Shown: positions 1-8,910 of the stretch, piece after piece
Layout of the letters: the number at the start of each line of letters is the position of its first letter
Position numbering within the stretch: position 1 is the stretch's first letter
Source of the DNA: Enterococcus raffinosus
GTDB taxonomy: Bacteria; Bacillota; Bacilli; Lactobacillales; Enterococcaceae
NCBI RefSeq assembly: GCF_001886185.1
Contig: NZ_JXLA01000014.1
Span: 40,540 to 104,539, forward strand
Direction: 5' to 3'
Length of the DNA: 64,000 nt
Made by a program: the position numbers and the translations under genes
The notes under the pieces: generated by a model
What the model was told of the DNA's origin: nothing
What the model saw: only the letters and a program-made list of their open reading frames with translations
The model's database searches: none

Positions 1-281
1 ATTTATACATCGCTTCTGCTGTTGCACCTTTTATTACCGGAATGGCTAAAGACGTGAACTTCAGCTTCCCAGAGGGCTCTAGCGGATTGGTTTCTAGTTT
101 CTTAGATGGAGGAAATCCTTTAAGATACTGGATACTCCAAATCTTTAATGGAAATGTCATTGCATTGGTTCTAATTCCTATCGTAGGGATCGTTCTATTC
201 TGGATCTACAAAATCACTTACAAACAAACACATTTGACTGAGGATTCTTCTGTGCCAGAAGGGGAGTCGTTGAATGGATAA
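1..281 (+). CDS. PTS galactitol-type EIIC, C-terminal fragment
   Basis: The reading frame is open from the window edge (frame 3), so this is the 3' end of a longer gene. The visible ~92 residues hold a stretch reading ALYIASAVAPF-like at the edge, a loop with FLDGGNPLRYW, one clear hydrophobic helix (IALVLIPIVGIVLFWIY) and a polar, acidic tail. The loop and the last helix resemble the end of GatC-type (galactitol family) EIIC permeases. That assignment is from memory of the family and rests on a short fragment. The stop overlaps the start of the next kinase by 8 nt, so the two genes are cotranscribed. The EIIA and EIIB partners would lie upstream, outside the window. Confidence 0.55.
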   Translation, partial: LYIASAVAPFITGMAKDVNFSFPEGSSGLVSSFLDGGNPLRYWILQIFNGNVIALVLIPIVGIVLFWIYKITYKQTHLTEDSSVPEGESLNG

Positions 282-1806
282 AAAGCTTTCCATTACAATT
301 GATATCGGAACGACGAATTCAAAAGTATCGCTTTTTGAGATTAAAAGTGGAGAACTTCTTTTCCGAGAAAGTTTTCAAACAGCCAAAAAGACTGATGAGT
401 TTGGTGAGCTATTCGACGTGTCCGTCATCTGGGATCAATTGTTGGAAATCTTGATAAAAATTGTTGCTGAACATTCTGGAAATATTGATTCGATCAATAT
501 TTCCAGTGTTGGTGAGGCGGGGGTTTTGGTCAATTCCTATGGAGAAATTGTTACCCCCATGATTGCTTGGTATGACAAACGCGCGAGTGACTATGTAGCA
601 GCGCTAAATCAAGAAGAAAAACAAAGGATTTATGAGATCACGGGGCTGCCAGCACATACCAACTATAGTATTCCTAAAATTAAATGGTTGGTGAATCACC
701 TAGGGTTACATGAAGAAAAATACATTTGGCTAAATGTTCCCGATCTGTTTAGCTATTTTCTAACGAATCAAATGAAGACTGAGTTTTCTATGGCAAGCCG
801 AACGATGTGCTTTGATTTAAATAGACGCTGCTGGTCAGAAGAAATTTTAATGATGTTTGGGCTGCAGGATGTAATCGAATTTCCAGCAGTTGTTTCATCT
901 GGTGAGATCGTAGGCTATACCAAGACGGGAGCGATTTATGAACTAAAGAATGAAGAGATTTCTGTTAGGATTGCTGGTCATGATCATATGGTGGGGGCAT
1001 TAGGAATTAATTTGCAAGACAAGGATTTATTGAACTCGACAGGTACTACAGAAGGGCTGCTATTAATTGATGATCATCCCTTTTTAGAGAACAAATCATT
1101 TCAGGAATCGTTATCAAATGGGATATTTACTGATCCCAACTATTTCACCTTATTTTCTTCTATGCCAACTGGCGGCAATGCCTTTGAATGGTATCAAAAT
1201 TTCTTTAATATAAATCAAAGAGATTTTGAAAAAGATTGCCAAAATTTGTATCAAAGATATTTAGATGGTCAAATTTCATTGGAAGACCCAGTCATTCTGA
1301 TTCCTCATTTGAATGGGTCGGGGGCGCCGTTTAAAAATGGGAAATCGCGGGGGTTAATGTATGGAATCAGTTTAGAGACAAGAAGAGAGGATGTCCTATT
1401 AGGAATCATTTTGGGACTATGTCTTGAAATGAAATATGTAGCAACCTGTTTTCCTATGGAACAAGTCAAACGCGTGATTGCCATTGGACCAGTAGTAAAA
1501 AATCCTTTATGGATACAGTTAAAAGCAGATGCTCTAAATAAAGAGATTTCTGTAGTCAAGATGGAAGAAGCGGTTTCCTTTGGTGCTTTGAAGGCGAGCT
1601 ATTCACATTTTGATTATGAGATCGACTATCAAATTGTTCAGGCGGACCCAAATCAGGTACAAGCGTTTGACAGACTCTTAGATAAATATTCCTATTTATA
1701 TGAATCAAAACGTTTTTTAGTCGATGATAATTTTCATCAAAGTTATTTTGAGAGCAAAGAAGCACAGAATCGTTGTACGGAAGCCAAAGAGATTTTTTTC
1801 AGCTGA
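274..1806 (+). CDS. FGGY-family carbohydrate kinase
   Basis: A 510-residue kinase of the FGGY/ASKHA fold, which moves phosphate from ATP to a sugar or polyol hydroxyl in the cytoplasm. The N-terminal phosphate loop is DIGTTNSK (residues 10-17). The likely catalytic Asp lies in AGHDHMVGA (residues 234-242), followed by an ATP-site STGTTEG near 258. Length is normal for the family. The start at 274 overlaps the EIIC stop by 8 nt and has AGAAGGGGAG upstream. A kinase behind a PTS permease suggests it works on a sugar already carrying one phosphate or on an intermediate, giving a bisphosphate for the class II aldolase downstream. The substrate is unknown. It is distant from the second FGGY kinase at 8911. 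Confidence 0.85.
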   Translation: MDKKLSITIDIGTTNSKVSLFEIKSGELLFRESFQTAKKTDEFGELFDVSVIWDQLLEILIKIVAEHSGNIDSINISSVGEAGVLVNSYGEIVTPMIAWYDKRASDYVAALNQEEKQRIYEITGLPAHTNYSIPKIKWLVNHLGLHEEKYIWLNVPDLFSYFLTNQMKTEFSMASRTMCFDLNRRCWSEEILMMFGLQDVIEFPAVVSSGEIVGYTKTGAIYELKNEEISVRIAGHDHMVGALGINLQDKDLLNSTGTTEGLLLIDDHPFLENKSFQESLSNGIFTDPNYFTLFSSMPTGGNAFEWYQNFFNINQRDFEKDCQNLYQRYLDGQISLEDPVILIPHLNGSGAPFKNGKSRGLMYGISLETRREDVLLGIILGLCLEMKYVATCFPMEQVKRVIAIGPVVKNPLWIQLKADALNKEISVVKMEEAVSFGALKASYSHFDYEIDYQIVQADPNQVQAFDRLLDKYSYLYESKRFLVDDNFHQSYFESKEAQNRCTEAKEIFFS

Positions 1807-1838
1807 AAATAGGGACTCATTGAGTTCCTATTTTTTAT
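1806..1838 (+). terminator. Intrinsic terminator after FGGY kinase
   Basis: A stem of about 13 bp (AAATAGGGACTCA pairing with TGAGTTCCTATTT, one G-U pair) with a 3-nt loop is followed by TTTTTT. It begins right after the kinase stop codon and ends the PTS EIIC-kinase transcript. Confidence 0.85.
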
Positions 1839-2207
1839 TTCCTCAATCGTATCTTTATATAAAAAAAACAAATACTCACGGTTATAAAAATTTGAGATAA
1901 TTAAGCTATAAATCAGCTGTTTTGGTCAACAGTTAAAAAAGAGAAAATTTGTACCTCGCAACAAACAACAATTGCATGATTCATCCTGCAACTTTTCTGT
2001 TACTAATTATCATCAAGAAAATTTCCTCGAATCCATCCTCCATCGGCTCTAAAAAGATCCTATATAATACAGGATTTCTGTAATACTCACTTACCTTTTC
2101 CCACATAATTATGGAAAGTTGCATGATTCATCCTGCAGAAAGTTCGGCGCCAAGAAGACTTCTTTCATTATATGATTCAGATAGCAAGAGAGAAAGAAGG
2201 GCACGGC
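1839..2207 (+). promoter_or_regulatory. Aldolase upstream region with 19-bp direct repeat
   Basis: This non-coding stretch holds two exact copies of TTGCATGATTCATCCTGCA at 1972-1990 and 2119-2137, 147 bp apart. The first copy is also a dyad (TTGCA, 10-nt spacer, TGCAA). A TATAAT at 2063-2068 lies between the copies and has no good -35 hexamer, as expected for an activator-dependent promoter. The repeats are candidate operators for a PRD or DeoR-type regulator. That role is inferred from position only. Confidence 0.45.
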
Positions 2208-3044
2208 ATGCAATTAGTAAATGGTTACAAGTTAATGGACTATGCAAAAGAAAAAGAATTGGTCTTACCTGCTTTCAATACGACCAACTATGAATTAACA
2301 GCCGGAATTATCCGCGGTTATGAAGAAAAAGGATTAGGCGGATACATTGCGATTTCATCTAGTAATTTAAAACTCTCTAGTCCGAAGATCATTGCGGATA
2401 TGGTTAAATCAGCGATGAAAAATGCGTCTGTTCCAGTTGCGTTGCATTTGGATCATGGGAAAAGCTTTAAGGATGTGAAAGCTTATATCGAGGCCGGATT
2501 TACCTCAATTATGGTAGATGCGTCTCATTTACCTTTTGAAGAGAATATTGAAGAGGTGAGAAGAACGGTTGAATACTGTCACTTTTATGGTATTCCGGTA
2601 GAAGCAGAGTTAGGAGCGATCGGCGGTAAGGAAGACGATCATATATCTGAAGAAGATGCTAAAACGAACCCAGATGATGTGAAGGAGTTTGTTGAAAGAA
2701 CCAATTGTGATCTGCTGGCGGTTTCTATTGGCAATGTCCACGGGATGGACTTGACACCGAAATTAGATTTTCCATTACTGGAAAAAATCGCAGACATCTC
2801 TTCTGTTCCTCTAGTGCTACATGGGGGCTCGGGCATTCCTTTTGATCAAGTTCGAAGAGCAAAAAAACAAAATCTTATTAAAGTGAATTACGGTTCTGAT
2901 CTGCGTCAAGCCTTTATTCGTACATTTGGTCAAGCCTACGAAAGCAATCATAATGAGTTTGATATTATGGCATTGTCAAAATCGGCCATCGAAAATGTTG
3001 AAGAGCGTGTGAAAGTGATCATTGCCGAAGTAAATGAAAAATAA
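2208..3044 (+). CDS. Class II fructose/tagatose-bisphosphate-type aldolase
   Basis: A 278-residue zinc-dependent aldolase of the FbaA/GatY/KbaY family. It cleaves a ketose 1,6-bisphosphate or ketose 1-phosphate to DHAP and an aldehyde. The motif HLDHGKSF places the catalytic Asp at residue 82 and a zinc His at 83. Further family motifs are VEAELGAIGG, the NVHG zinc-His segment and LHGGSG. The start at 2208 is chosen over the upstream in-frame ATG at 2172 because AGAAGGG lies 7 nt before it and the family N-terminus begins at MQLVNGYKLM. It is probably a GatY/KbaY-like tagatose-bisphosphate aldolase given the galactitol-type PTS upstream. The exact sugar is not proven. No strong terminator follows before the regulator. 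Confidence 0.85.
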   Translation: MQLVNGYKLMDYAKEKELVLPAFNTTNYELTAGIIRGYEEKGLGGYIAISSSNLKLSSPKIIADMVKSAMKNASVPVALHLDHGKSFKDVKAYIEAGFTSIMVDASHLPFEENIEEVRRTVEYCHFYGIPVEAELGAIGGKEDDHISEEDAKTNPDDVKEFVERTNCDLLAVSIGNVHGMDLTPKLDFPLLEKIADISSVPLVLHGGSGIPFDQVRRAKKQNLIKVNYGSDLRQAFIRTFGQAYESNHNEFDIMALSKSAIENVEERVKVIIAEVNEK

Positions 3045-3191
3045 TTTTTAAATCAAAAGTTTCAATTCCTTTTTTAATAGGAATATAGGTGAGTTGACGA
3101 ATCTAAAGTCTTGTAGGAAATAAAGCTGTATAGCGGAATGTTAAACGGCATCAAAAATGAAAACATGAATAGGAATAAGGAGGGGGATAAC

Positions 3192-5093
3192 GTGCTAAAT
3201 AAAAGGCAAAAAGAAATGATTCAAGAATTCGAAAGACACAGTCCCTCTTTTTTAACCGCTGACCATTTTGTTGATAAATTTCAAGTGAGTATGCGTACCG
3301 TTCAATCGGATATTAAGAAAGTAAGAAAGTATTTGGAAACCAGCAGTTATGCTGAACTGATTTCAGTCGCATCTAAAGGCAGTCATTTAATTATTAATGA
3401 CTATACTGCGCTGCGAGCTGATCTCCATCAAGAAGAGGCGGTAAATGAATCCAGCCAATCGGATCGAGTCAGGAAATTGTGTGTATTGCTGTTGAACCAA
3501 AAAAGACCGATCAATCGTCAAAAATTGCTGGATCAGCTATTTATCGCTTCATCTACACTGAATACGGATTTAAAGGAAGCCGATAAGTTGCTCAGCAATT
3601 ATCACTTGAGTGTGGAACGCAAAAGAAATTCCGGCATCTTTATTCGAGGAAATGAATATGACAAAAGGAAATGCTTGCTGAAGCTGGGGCACTTAGAGAT
3701 TCATCAGGAGCAAGGCGGTATGGGATGTGAAGAGACCTTTCGTCAAGATATTGAAACCGTACTAGTCAGTGTCCTGTTAAAGCATCACTTCCATATTTCA
3801 GAAACACTGTTCCAAAATCTGATCGTTCATATTGAAATGTCTATCAAACGAATGTACAACGGTTTTTATATCGGCTCTGAAGAATTTGAGGGAATCGAAG
3901 ACTTTGATTCTGAGATGGAGGTATCAGCGGAGATTTTTCATCGTTTAGCTGAGCGCTCTTATTTCAAAATCTCGCAAGAAGAAATTATTAACTTGGCGAT
4001 TTACATCAAGGGGAAAAGTGATTACGAAAATGATGATTACATCTCCGAAGAAGTCAATACCTTCATTCTTCACGCTTTGAAGGAAATCAATGAAAAATTT
4101 GATATTGATTTTCGCCAAGAAATTGATTTGAGAATCTCATTGGCTTTACATTTGATGCCGTTACTAACACGAATTGAGTACAACATTCAAAATGAAAACC
4201 AATTACTAGATCAAATTAAGCAGTCTTTTCCATTAGGATTTGATATAGCAGCATATATGTGTCTTTTATTGCAAAACTCGATTGACAAAAAAATTGAAGA
4301 AGGTGAGATTGCCTATCTCGCGATTTACTTCAATCAATATTTGGCTAAATACAATGACATTTCTGGGAAAAAAAGAATTTTGATCATCACAAGCTTGAAA
4401 CGCAGTGAGAGTATTTTGTTGAGACAGCGTTTTGCTACCTGGTTTTCCAATGAAATTACGATTTTAACGTTAGTCAATACGCATGAAGTTAGCTCACTGG
4501 ATATTGAGGACTACGATGTGATCTTTACCACAGAGCAAACAGAACTGACAGATCAGATGGGCGCGATCTTGATCAGCTTTTTCCCGAGTGAGCAGGAATA
4601 TTCCAAAATTAAACTGGCGATTGATGGATTTAACGATAAATTTGAGATCGTAAATTTATTTAATGAAGAGCTTTTCCATTTCGGTCAGTTTACCAAAAAG
4701 AAGGAAGTGTTGGATAAGATTTGTTCCATCTCCGTTTCAAAAGTTGGCGATAAAGTCTTTCAATTAAGAGAGGCTGTTGAGTTAAGGGAAGAGCTTGGGA
4801 GCAGCTATTTCGGAAATGGCATCGCGTTGCCCCATCCGATTAACCCGATTTTAGCTGAAACCTTTGTTTCTGTCATTTTATTGAAAAACGAGATGAATTG
4901 GGATTCAGATGGTAATCGGGTACGACTAGTCATGCTGGTGGCCATTGAAAAAAATAATGCAAAGGTATTCCAGCTGTGGAATTATCTGGCCAAAATCATT
5001 CAAGAAAAAGGCTTTGTTGATCGGGTTATCAAAGACCCGACGTTTGATAATTTTAGAGAAAACCTTTCTCAGCTATTGGAAGAATATATTTAA
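3192..5093 (+). CDS. PRD-domain transcriptional regulator with C-terminal EIIA
   Basis: A 633-residue regulator of the LicR/ManR/MtlR type. N-terminal winged-helix segments (about residues 1-130, with MRTVQSDIKKVRKYL) bind DNA. Two PRD modules follow (about 180-400), then an EIIB-like region, and a C-terminal EIIA(Fru/Mtl) domain with GNGIALPHP, phospho-acceptor His at residue 548. Such proteins are switched by PTS phosphorylation. The GTG start at 3192 is preferred because AAGGAGGGGG sits 5-6 nt upstream. The in-frame ATG at 3138 lacks such a site. It lies just before the mannose-family PTS operon and is its most likely activator. Confidence 0.85.
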   Translation: MLNKRQKEMIQEFERHSPSFLTADHFVDKFQVSMRTVQSDIKKVRKYLETSSYAELISVASKGSHLIINDYTALRADLHQEEAVNESSQSDRVRKLCVLLLNQKRPINRQKLLDQLFIASSTLNTDLKEADKLLSNYHLSVERKRNSGIFIRGNEYDKRKCLLKLGHLEIHQEQGGMGCEETFRQDIETVLVSVLLKHHFHISETLFQNLIVHIEMSIKRMYNGFYIGSEEFEGIEDFDSEMEVSAEIFHRLAERSYFKISQEEIINLAIYIKGKSDYENDDYISEEVNTFILHALKEINEKFDIDFRQEIDLRISLALHLMPLLTRIEYNIQNENQLLDQIKQSFPLGFDIAAYMCLLLQNSIDKKIEEGEIAYLAIYFNQYLAKYNDISGKKRILIITSLKRSESILLRQRFATWFSNEITILTLVNTHEVSSLDIEDYDVIFTTEQTELTDQMGAILISFFPSEQEYSKIKLAIDGFNDKFEIVNLFNEELFHFGQFTKKKEVLDKICSISVSKVGDKVFQLREAVELREELGSSYFGNGIALPHPINPILAETFVSVILLKNEMNWDSDGNRVRLVMLVAIEKNNAKVFQLWNYLAKIIQEKGFVDRVIKDPTFDNFRENLSQLLEEYI

Positions 5094-5112
5094 AAATAAA
5101 GTGAATAAGACG

Positions 5113-5317
5113 AACATAAAAAATTTTTCGTGTTTTGAAAAATCAAATCATTAGTAGGAAATAGGATGGCAGTTCCACTTTTTGCAGTGAATAAAGTAAG
5201 TGAGCAAATTGAAAAGCGACAATGAAAAAACTAAGAAGAACTAGTGGAATGGTATACGGCTTGAACATAAGAGATTTTTCGTAATTTGAAAAATCCATTC
5301 ATTAGTAGGAAATAGGA
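5113..5317 (+). repeat. Pair of 54-bp direct repeats with inverted-repeat cores
   Basis: Copies at 5113-5166 and 5264-5317 agree at about 48 of 54 positions and are 151 bp apart. Each contains an inverted repeat. In copy 2 it is GATTTTTC, 7 nt, GAAAAATC (perfect). Copy 1 has ATTTTTC, 7 nt, GAAAAAT. Both copies end in TTAGTAGGAAATAGGA, and copy 2 merges into the ribosome site of the EIIA gene. Copy 1 is followed by a 19-codon ORF (5166-5225, starting MAVPLFAV). They may be regulator or RNA-hairpin sites created by duplicating the operon leader. Confidence 0.7.
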
Positions 5318-5326
5318 GGAGCAAAT

Positions 5327-5740
5327 ATGAAATTTATTTTTGTATCCCACGGTGATCTCGCAAAAAGTATTTTAGGAAGTGCGCAGATGATCGTTGGTGA
5401 ACAAACAGAGGCGAAAGCTTTTGGCTTATACCCAAAGGATGATATTGGCGGCTTGAAGGATCAGGTGAAATCAGCGATTGAAGAGTTTGGCGGTGGGAAT
5501 GACATCATTTGTTTTACGGATTTATTTAGCGGCAGCCCTTTTAATGCGGTGGTTGCTTTGATGGGAGATTTTCCCATTCGTCATATTACGGGAATGAACT
5601 TACCCATGGTATTAGAAGCATTCATGTCACGTATGAACGAAGACAATTCTGCTGAAGATATTTGTACAAAATTATTGGAAGAGGCTCCCTCGACCTTTAT
5701 CGATGTAAACCATTATTTAGGAGTAAATTTAGAAGATTAA
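5327..5740 (+). CDS. PTS mannose-family EIIA
   Basis: A 137-residue cytoplasmic EIIA(Man) protein. The N-terminus MKFIFVSHGDLA carries the phospho-acceptor His at residue 8, and the FTDLFSGSPFNA segment is typical of the fold. It takes phosphate from HPr and passes it to the EIIB encoded next. The ribosome site AGGAGGAG lies 6-7 nt before the ATG. It is the first gene of a tight operon running to 11776. The sugar is unknown. The mannose/sorbose/GalNAc family covers many hexoses, amino sugars and hexonates. Confidence 0.9.
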   Translation: MKFIFVSHGDLAKSILGSAQMIVGEQTEAKAFGLYPKDDIGGLKDQVKSAIEEFGGGNDIICFTDLFSGSPFNAVVALMGDFPIRHITGMNLPMVLEAFMSRMNEDNSAEDICTKLLEEAPSTFIDVNHYLGVNLED

Positions 5741-5756
5741 AAAAGGGGCGAGAAAC

Positions 5757-6233
5757 ATGAAAAACATTGTATTTGCTAGAGTAGATGATCGTTTAATTCA
5801 CGGAGAGGTAGTAACAGCCTGGACACCAACTTACAGTATCAATCATATTGTCATCATTGACGATATTGTAGCCAGCGATCCATTCCAAAAAAGAATATTG
5901 AAAGCGCTGGCACCAACAAAAGTTCGCGTGGATGCCTTTACCACAGAAGAAGGTATCGCTGAATTGAAAAAACCTTATAACGAAAAAGAGCGGATTTTAT
6001 TATTAACCAAAACGCCGATTACTTACGCCAAATTAGTTGAGGGCGGGATTGAATTGCCGCAGGTTAATCTTGGTGGAATGGGTATTCGTGATGAACGAAA
6101 GCCATTCATCAAAAATGTTGCCTGTGATGAAGCAGAAGTAGCAGCGATTCGCCAAATGGTGGATAAAGGGGTCCATGTTTTCTACCAGTTAGTACCGGAA
6201 CAACGCTTAATTGAGATTACGAATTTATTATAA
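5757..6233 (+). CDS. PTS mannose-family EIIB
   Basis: A 158-residue EIIB of the mannose/sorbose family. The motif RVDDRLIHGEV puts the phosphorylated His at residue 15, the diagnostic site of the family. The protein phosphorylates the incoming sugar at the membrane with EIIC and EIID. It follows EIIA by 16 nt with a GGGGCG-type ribosome site. Length and motifs are normal. Confidence 0.9.
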   Translation: MKNIVFARVDDRLIHGEVVTAWTPTYSINHIVIIDDIVASDPFQKRILKALAPTKVRVDAFTTEEGIAELKKPYNEKERILLLTKTPITYAKLVEGGIELPQVNLGGMGIRDERKPFIKNVACDEAEVAAIRQMVDKGVHVFYQLVPEQRLIEITNLL

Positions 6234-6250
6234 AAAAGGAGGAAAAATGT

Positions 6251-7015
6251 ATGTCGATTTTTCAAGCTTTTCTATGTGGGGTTGTGTATTTTCTAGCAAT
6301 AGGAAATCTGCCCTTCGTCGGGTTGTGGTCGTTACAGCGGCCGTTGGTGTGCGGACTTATTACGGGGATTATTTTGGGTGACCCTTTAATGGGGGCAATG
6401 ACAGGAGCTTCAATCAACTTAGTTTATCTAGGATTTATTTCTGCCGGAGGGTCAATGCCTGCTGATATGGCATTAGCCGGGATTTTAGGAACAGCTTTTG
6501 CCATAACAGGTGGATTAGATGCGAAAACAGCGTTGTCAGTAGCAGTACCGATCGGATTGTTAGGGACGATCGTCTGGTATGGACGGATGACTTTTGGTTC
6601 AATCTTTGTGCATGTGGCTGATAATTATATCGAAAAAGGTGAGTACCATAAGATTTGGCGAGCCAATGTTCTGTTTCCGCAGCTTCTAACGGCGGTCATT
6701 ACGATTATTCCATGTGGCCTAGCCGCTTATTTCGGCGCAAGTTATATTTCTGGGTTCATTGAAGCGTTAAGTGGCACCACGTTGACAATTTTCACCGTTA
6801 TTGGTGGAATGATGCCGGCTTTAGGGGTGGCTATTACTTTGCAATATATTTTTAAAGGAGAAGCGCGGGTCTTCTTATTCTTAGGGTTTGTTTTGGCTAC
6901 TTATTCTGGTCTGGACTTATTACCATTGGGTGTAATCGCAGGATTAACCGCATTGATCTATGTACAAGCGACAGGCAATAAATCTGATTCAGAGGAGGAT
7001 GAAATCTATGAGTAA
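6251..7015 (+). CDS. PTS mannose-family EIIC
   Basis: A 254-residue membrane permease subunit with at least six hydrophobic segments and the family motif GASINLVYLGFISAGGSMPADM. EIIC and EIID together form the sugar channel. The second of two close ATGs (6251) is used, placed after AAAGGAGG. The tail is acidic (NKSDSEEDEIYE). The stop overlaps the start of EIID by 8 nt, indicating coupled translation. Confidence 0.9.
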   Translation: MSIFQAFLCGVVYFLAIGNLPFVGLWSLQRPLVCGLITGIILGDPLMGAMTGASINLVYLGFISAGGSMPADMALAGILGTAFAITGGLDAKTALSVAVPIGLLGTIVWYGRMTFGSIFVHVADNYIEKGEYHKIWRANVLFPQLLTAVITIIPCGLAAYFGASYISGFIEALSGTTLTIFTVIGGMMPALGVAITLQYIFKGEARVFLFLGFVLATYSGLDLLPLGVIAGLTALIYVQATGNKSDSEEDEIYE

Positions 7016-7838
7016 AGAGGCAGAGGGAAGTTTGATTCGTAAAAAAGATCTGTTCCGTTCTTGGCTGATTTGGGAAAATTTACCACAAACCTGCTACAAC
7101 TATGAACGGATGATGGGACAAGCTGTTGCCCATGTTTTCGTTCCTATCTCTAAACGACTGCATAACGATGATCCAGAAAAGAAGAAGGAAATGATGAAAC
7201 GCGAGATAGAATTCTTTAATGTTCATATTGAGTTCGGTTCATGTATTATCGGCATGATCATCGCTTTGGAAGAACAAAAGGCCAAAGGAGTGGCGATTCC
7301 CAGTGAATTTATTACAAGTTTGAAAACTTCCTTGATGGGTCCCTTATCAGGAATCGGTGATACGATATTCCAAGGGGTATTGATTCCTATTTTATTGGCA
7401 ATCTGTATCGATTTGACGTTGAAGGGGACCATTTGGGGTTCGATTATTTATGCTGTAGCGATTATCGCAATTGCTTGGGGAATGAGTTACGCCAGTTTCA
7501 TGTTTGGCTATCGAGCCGGGGCAGATGCCGTCATGGATTTCCTTGAGAAAGGACTGTTAAACAAAGTTCTGCGCGGCGCTGAAATCATGGGGTGTATGGT
7601 AATGGGCGGCTTGATCTCCAGCTATGTAAAAATCCATGTAGCGTTAAAAATCGTCAGCTCAACTACGACCTTTAAGGTTCAGGAACAGTTTCTGGATGCA
7701 GTAATGCCGAATATCTTACCCTTTGCTTTCACAATGCTGATTTATTGGTTAATGAAACGCGGCTGGTCTTCCTTAAAGATCATTGGTCTGATTGTCGTAG
7801 TCGGAATTGTTACTGGATTCTTTGGAATTTTAGGTTAG
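7008..7838 (+). CDS. PTS mannose-family EIID
   Basis: A 276-residue EIID membrane subunit. Family features are the N-terminal LIRKKDLFRSWLIW and NYERMMGQ segments, the MGPLSGIGDTIFQG motif and hydrophobic C-terminal helices. The start at 7008 follows AGAGGAGG with 9-10 nt spacing. Earlier in-frame codons lie inside EIIC. With EIIC it makes the translocation unit. It ends 10 nt before the alcohol dehydrogenase. Confidence 0.9.
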   Translation: MSKEAEGSLIRKKDLFRSWLIWENLPQTCYNYERMMGQAVAHVFVPISKRLHNDDPEKKKEMMKREIEFFNVHIEFGSCIIGMIIALEEQKAKGVAIPSEFITSLKTSLMGPLSGIGDTIFQGVLIPILLAICIDLTLKGTIWGSIIYAVAIIAIAWGMSYASFMFGYRAGADAVMDFLEKGLLNKVLRGAEIMGCMVMGGLISSYVKIHVALKIVSSTTTFKVQEQFLDAVMPNILPFAFTMLIYWLMKRGWSSLKIIGLIVVVGIVTGFFGILG

Positions 7839-7848
7839 GGGCGAAAGA

Positions 7849-8892
7849 ATGAAAGCAATTGTTGAAACAGGAGTCAAGCAGTTAGAGATTCAAGAACTGC
7901 CGATGCCTGAGATTGAAAAAGATGAAGTGTTGATGCAAGTCAGAGCAAATGGCCTTTGTACCAATGACCTACGTGATTATTTAGGAGATATGAACTATAC
8001 GCATCCTAGAATTGGCGGTCATGAATTTAGCGGCGAAGTGGTAGAAATCGGCAGCGAAGTGAATCCTGAACATTTTGATGTCGGGGATCATGTAGTGAAA
8101 TATATTATTCCGGCTTGCGGAGAATGTCATTATTGTAAAACGGGTCGTGAGAATCTATGTATTGAAGTCGCTAAATCAACGACTTTTCAAAATCCTGACG
8201 GTATTTCCGGCTTTCTTGGGATGTCACAATATATCGCAGTAAAAAGTCGGGATCTTTATAAATACCCCAAGGAGGTTCCTTTCACACATAGTGCGTTTAC
8301 TGAACCACTTGCATGTGTAGTAAACAGTGTGGAACGTGCTCAGTTGATGTTTGGTCAAGATGTTGTCATAATCGGCGGCGGTGTCATGGGCCTGTTCCAT
8401 GTTATTTTAGCAAAATTATCTGGTACTCGAGTGATTCTCAGCGAACCCAATGAAGAACGCAGAAAACTTGCGGAAGAATTGGGTGCGGATGTGACCTTTG
8501 ATCCAACAAAAGTTGACGCAGTAGCTTTTGTCAAAGAACAAACAGATGGTCGCGGAGCCGAAGTTGTTTTTAATACTACCGCGCTTCCGCAAATTGCGAA
8601 ACAAGCGATGGACTTAACCGCAACAGGTGGTCAAACCTTTATGTTTAGTTCGCTGCATCCCAATGAACCTGTACCGACGGATATGGGAATCGTCCATTCC
8701 TATGAAAAATTAATTACCGGGACAGTTAGTCCAAAAGTTCCAACCTTTTATCGTTCCGTTCAGTTGATTGCAAAAGGGATTGTCGATGTTACTCCGTTAT
8801 TAGCGAGGACGTTTGATTATACTGATGCCGTAGATGCCTTTGAATATGCGCTGCGCCCGGACACATTGAAGACCATTATTACCTTTGATTAG
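7849..8892 (+). CDS. Zinc-dependent alcohol/polyol dehydrogenase (MDR family)
   Basis: A 347-residue medium-chain dehydrogenase, NAD(P)-dependent. Catalytic-zinc ligands are Cys37 and His58-Glu59 (GGHEFSGEV). The structural-zinc cysteines are 90, 93, 96 and 104 (CGECHYCKTGRENLC). The Rossmann motif is IIGGGVMGL. The family includes sorbitol, L-threonine and galactitol-1-phosphate dehydrogenases. In a PTS operon it most likely oxidises the imported polyol phosphate (or a later intermediate) to a ketose. It sits between EIID and an FGGY kinase with short gaps. The substrate is inferred from context only. Confidence 0.85.
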   Translation: MKAIVETGVKQLEIQELPMPEIEKDEVLMQVRANGLCTNDLRDYLGDMNYTHPRIGGHEFSGEVVEIGSEVNPEHFDVGDHVVKYIIPACGECHYCKTGRENLCIEVAKSTTFQNPDGISGFLGMSQYIAVKSRDLYKYPKEVPFTHSAFTEPLACVVNSVERAQLMFGQDVVIIGGGVMGLFHVILAKLSGTRVILSEPNEERRKLAEELGADVTFDPTKVDAVAFVKEQTDGRGAEVVFNTTALPQIAKQAMDLTATGGQTFMFSSLHPNEPVPTDMGIVHSYEKLITGTVSPKVPTFYRSVQLIAKGIVDVTPLLARTFDYTDAVDAFEYALRPDTLKTIITFD

Positions 8893-8910
8893 AAGAAAGT
8901 AGGAAGAAAA

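Noticed and set aside
2111..2293. A 60-codon frame across the 19-bp repeat and the aldolase start
   Set aside because: It overlaps the aldolase in another frame, lacks a ribosome site and has no protein-like character.
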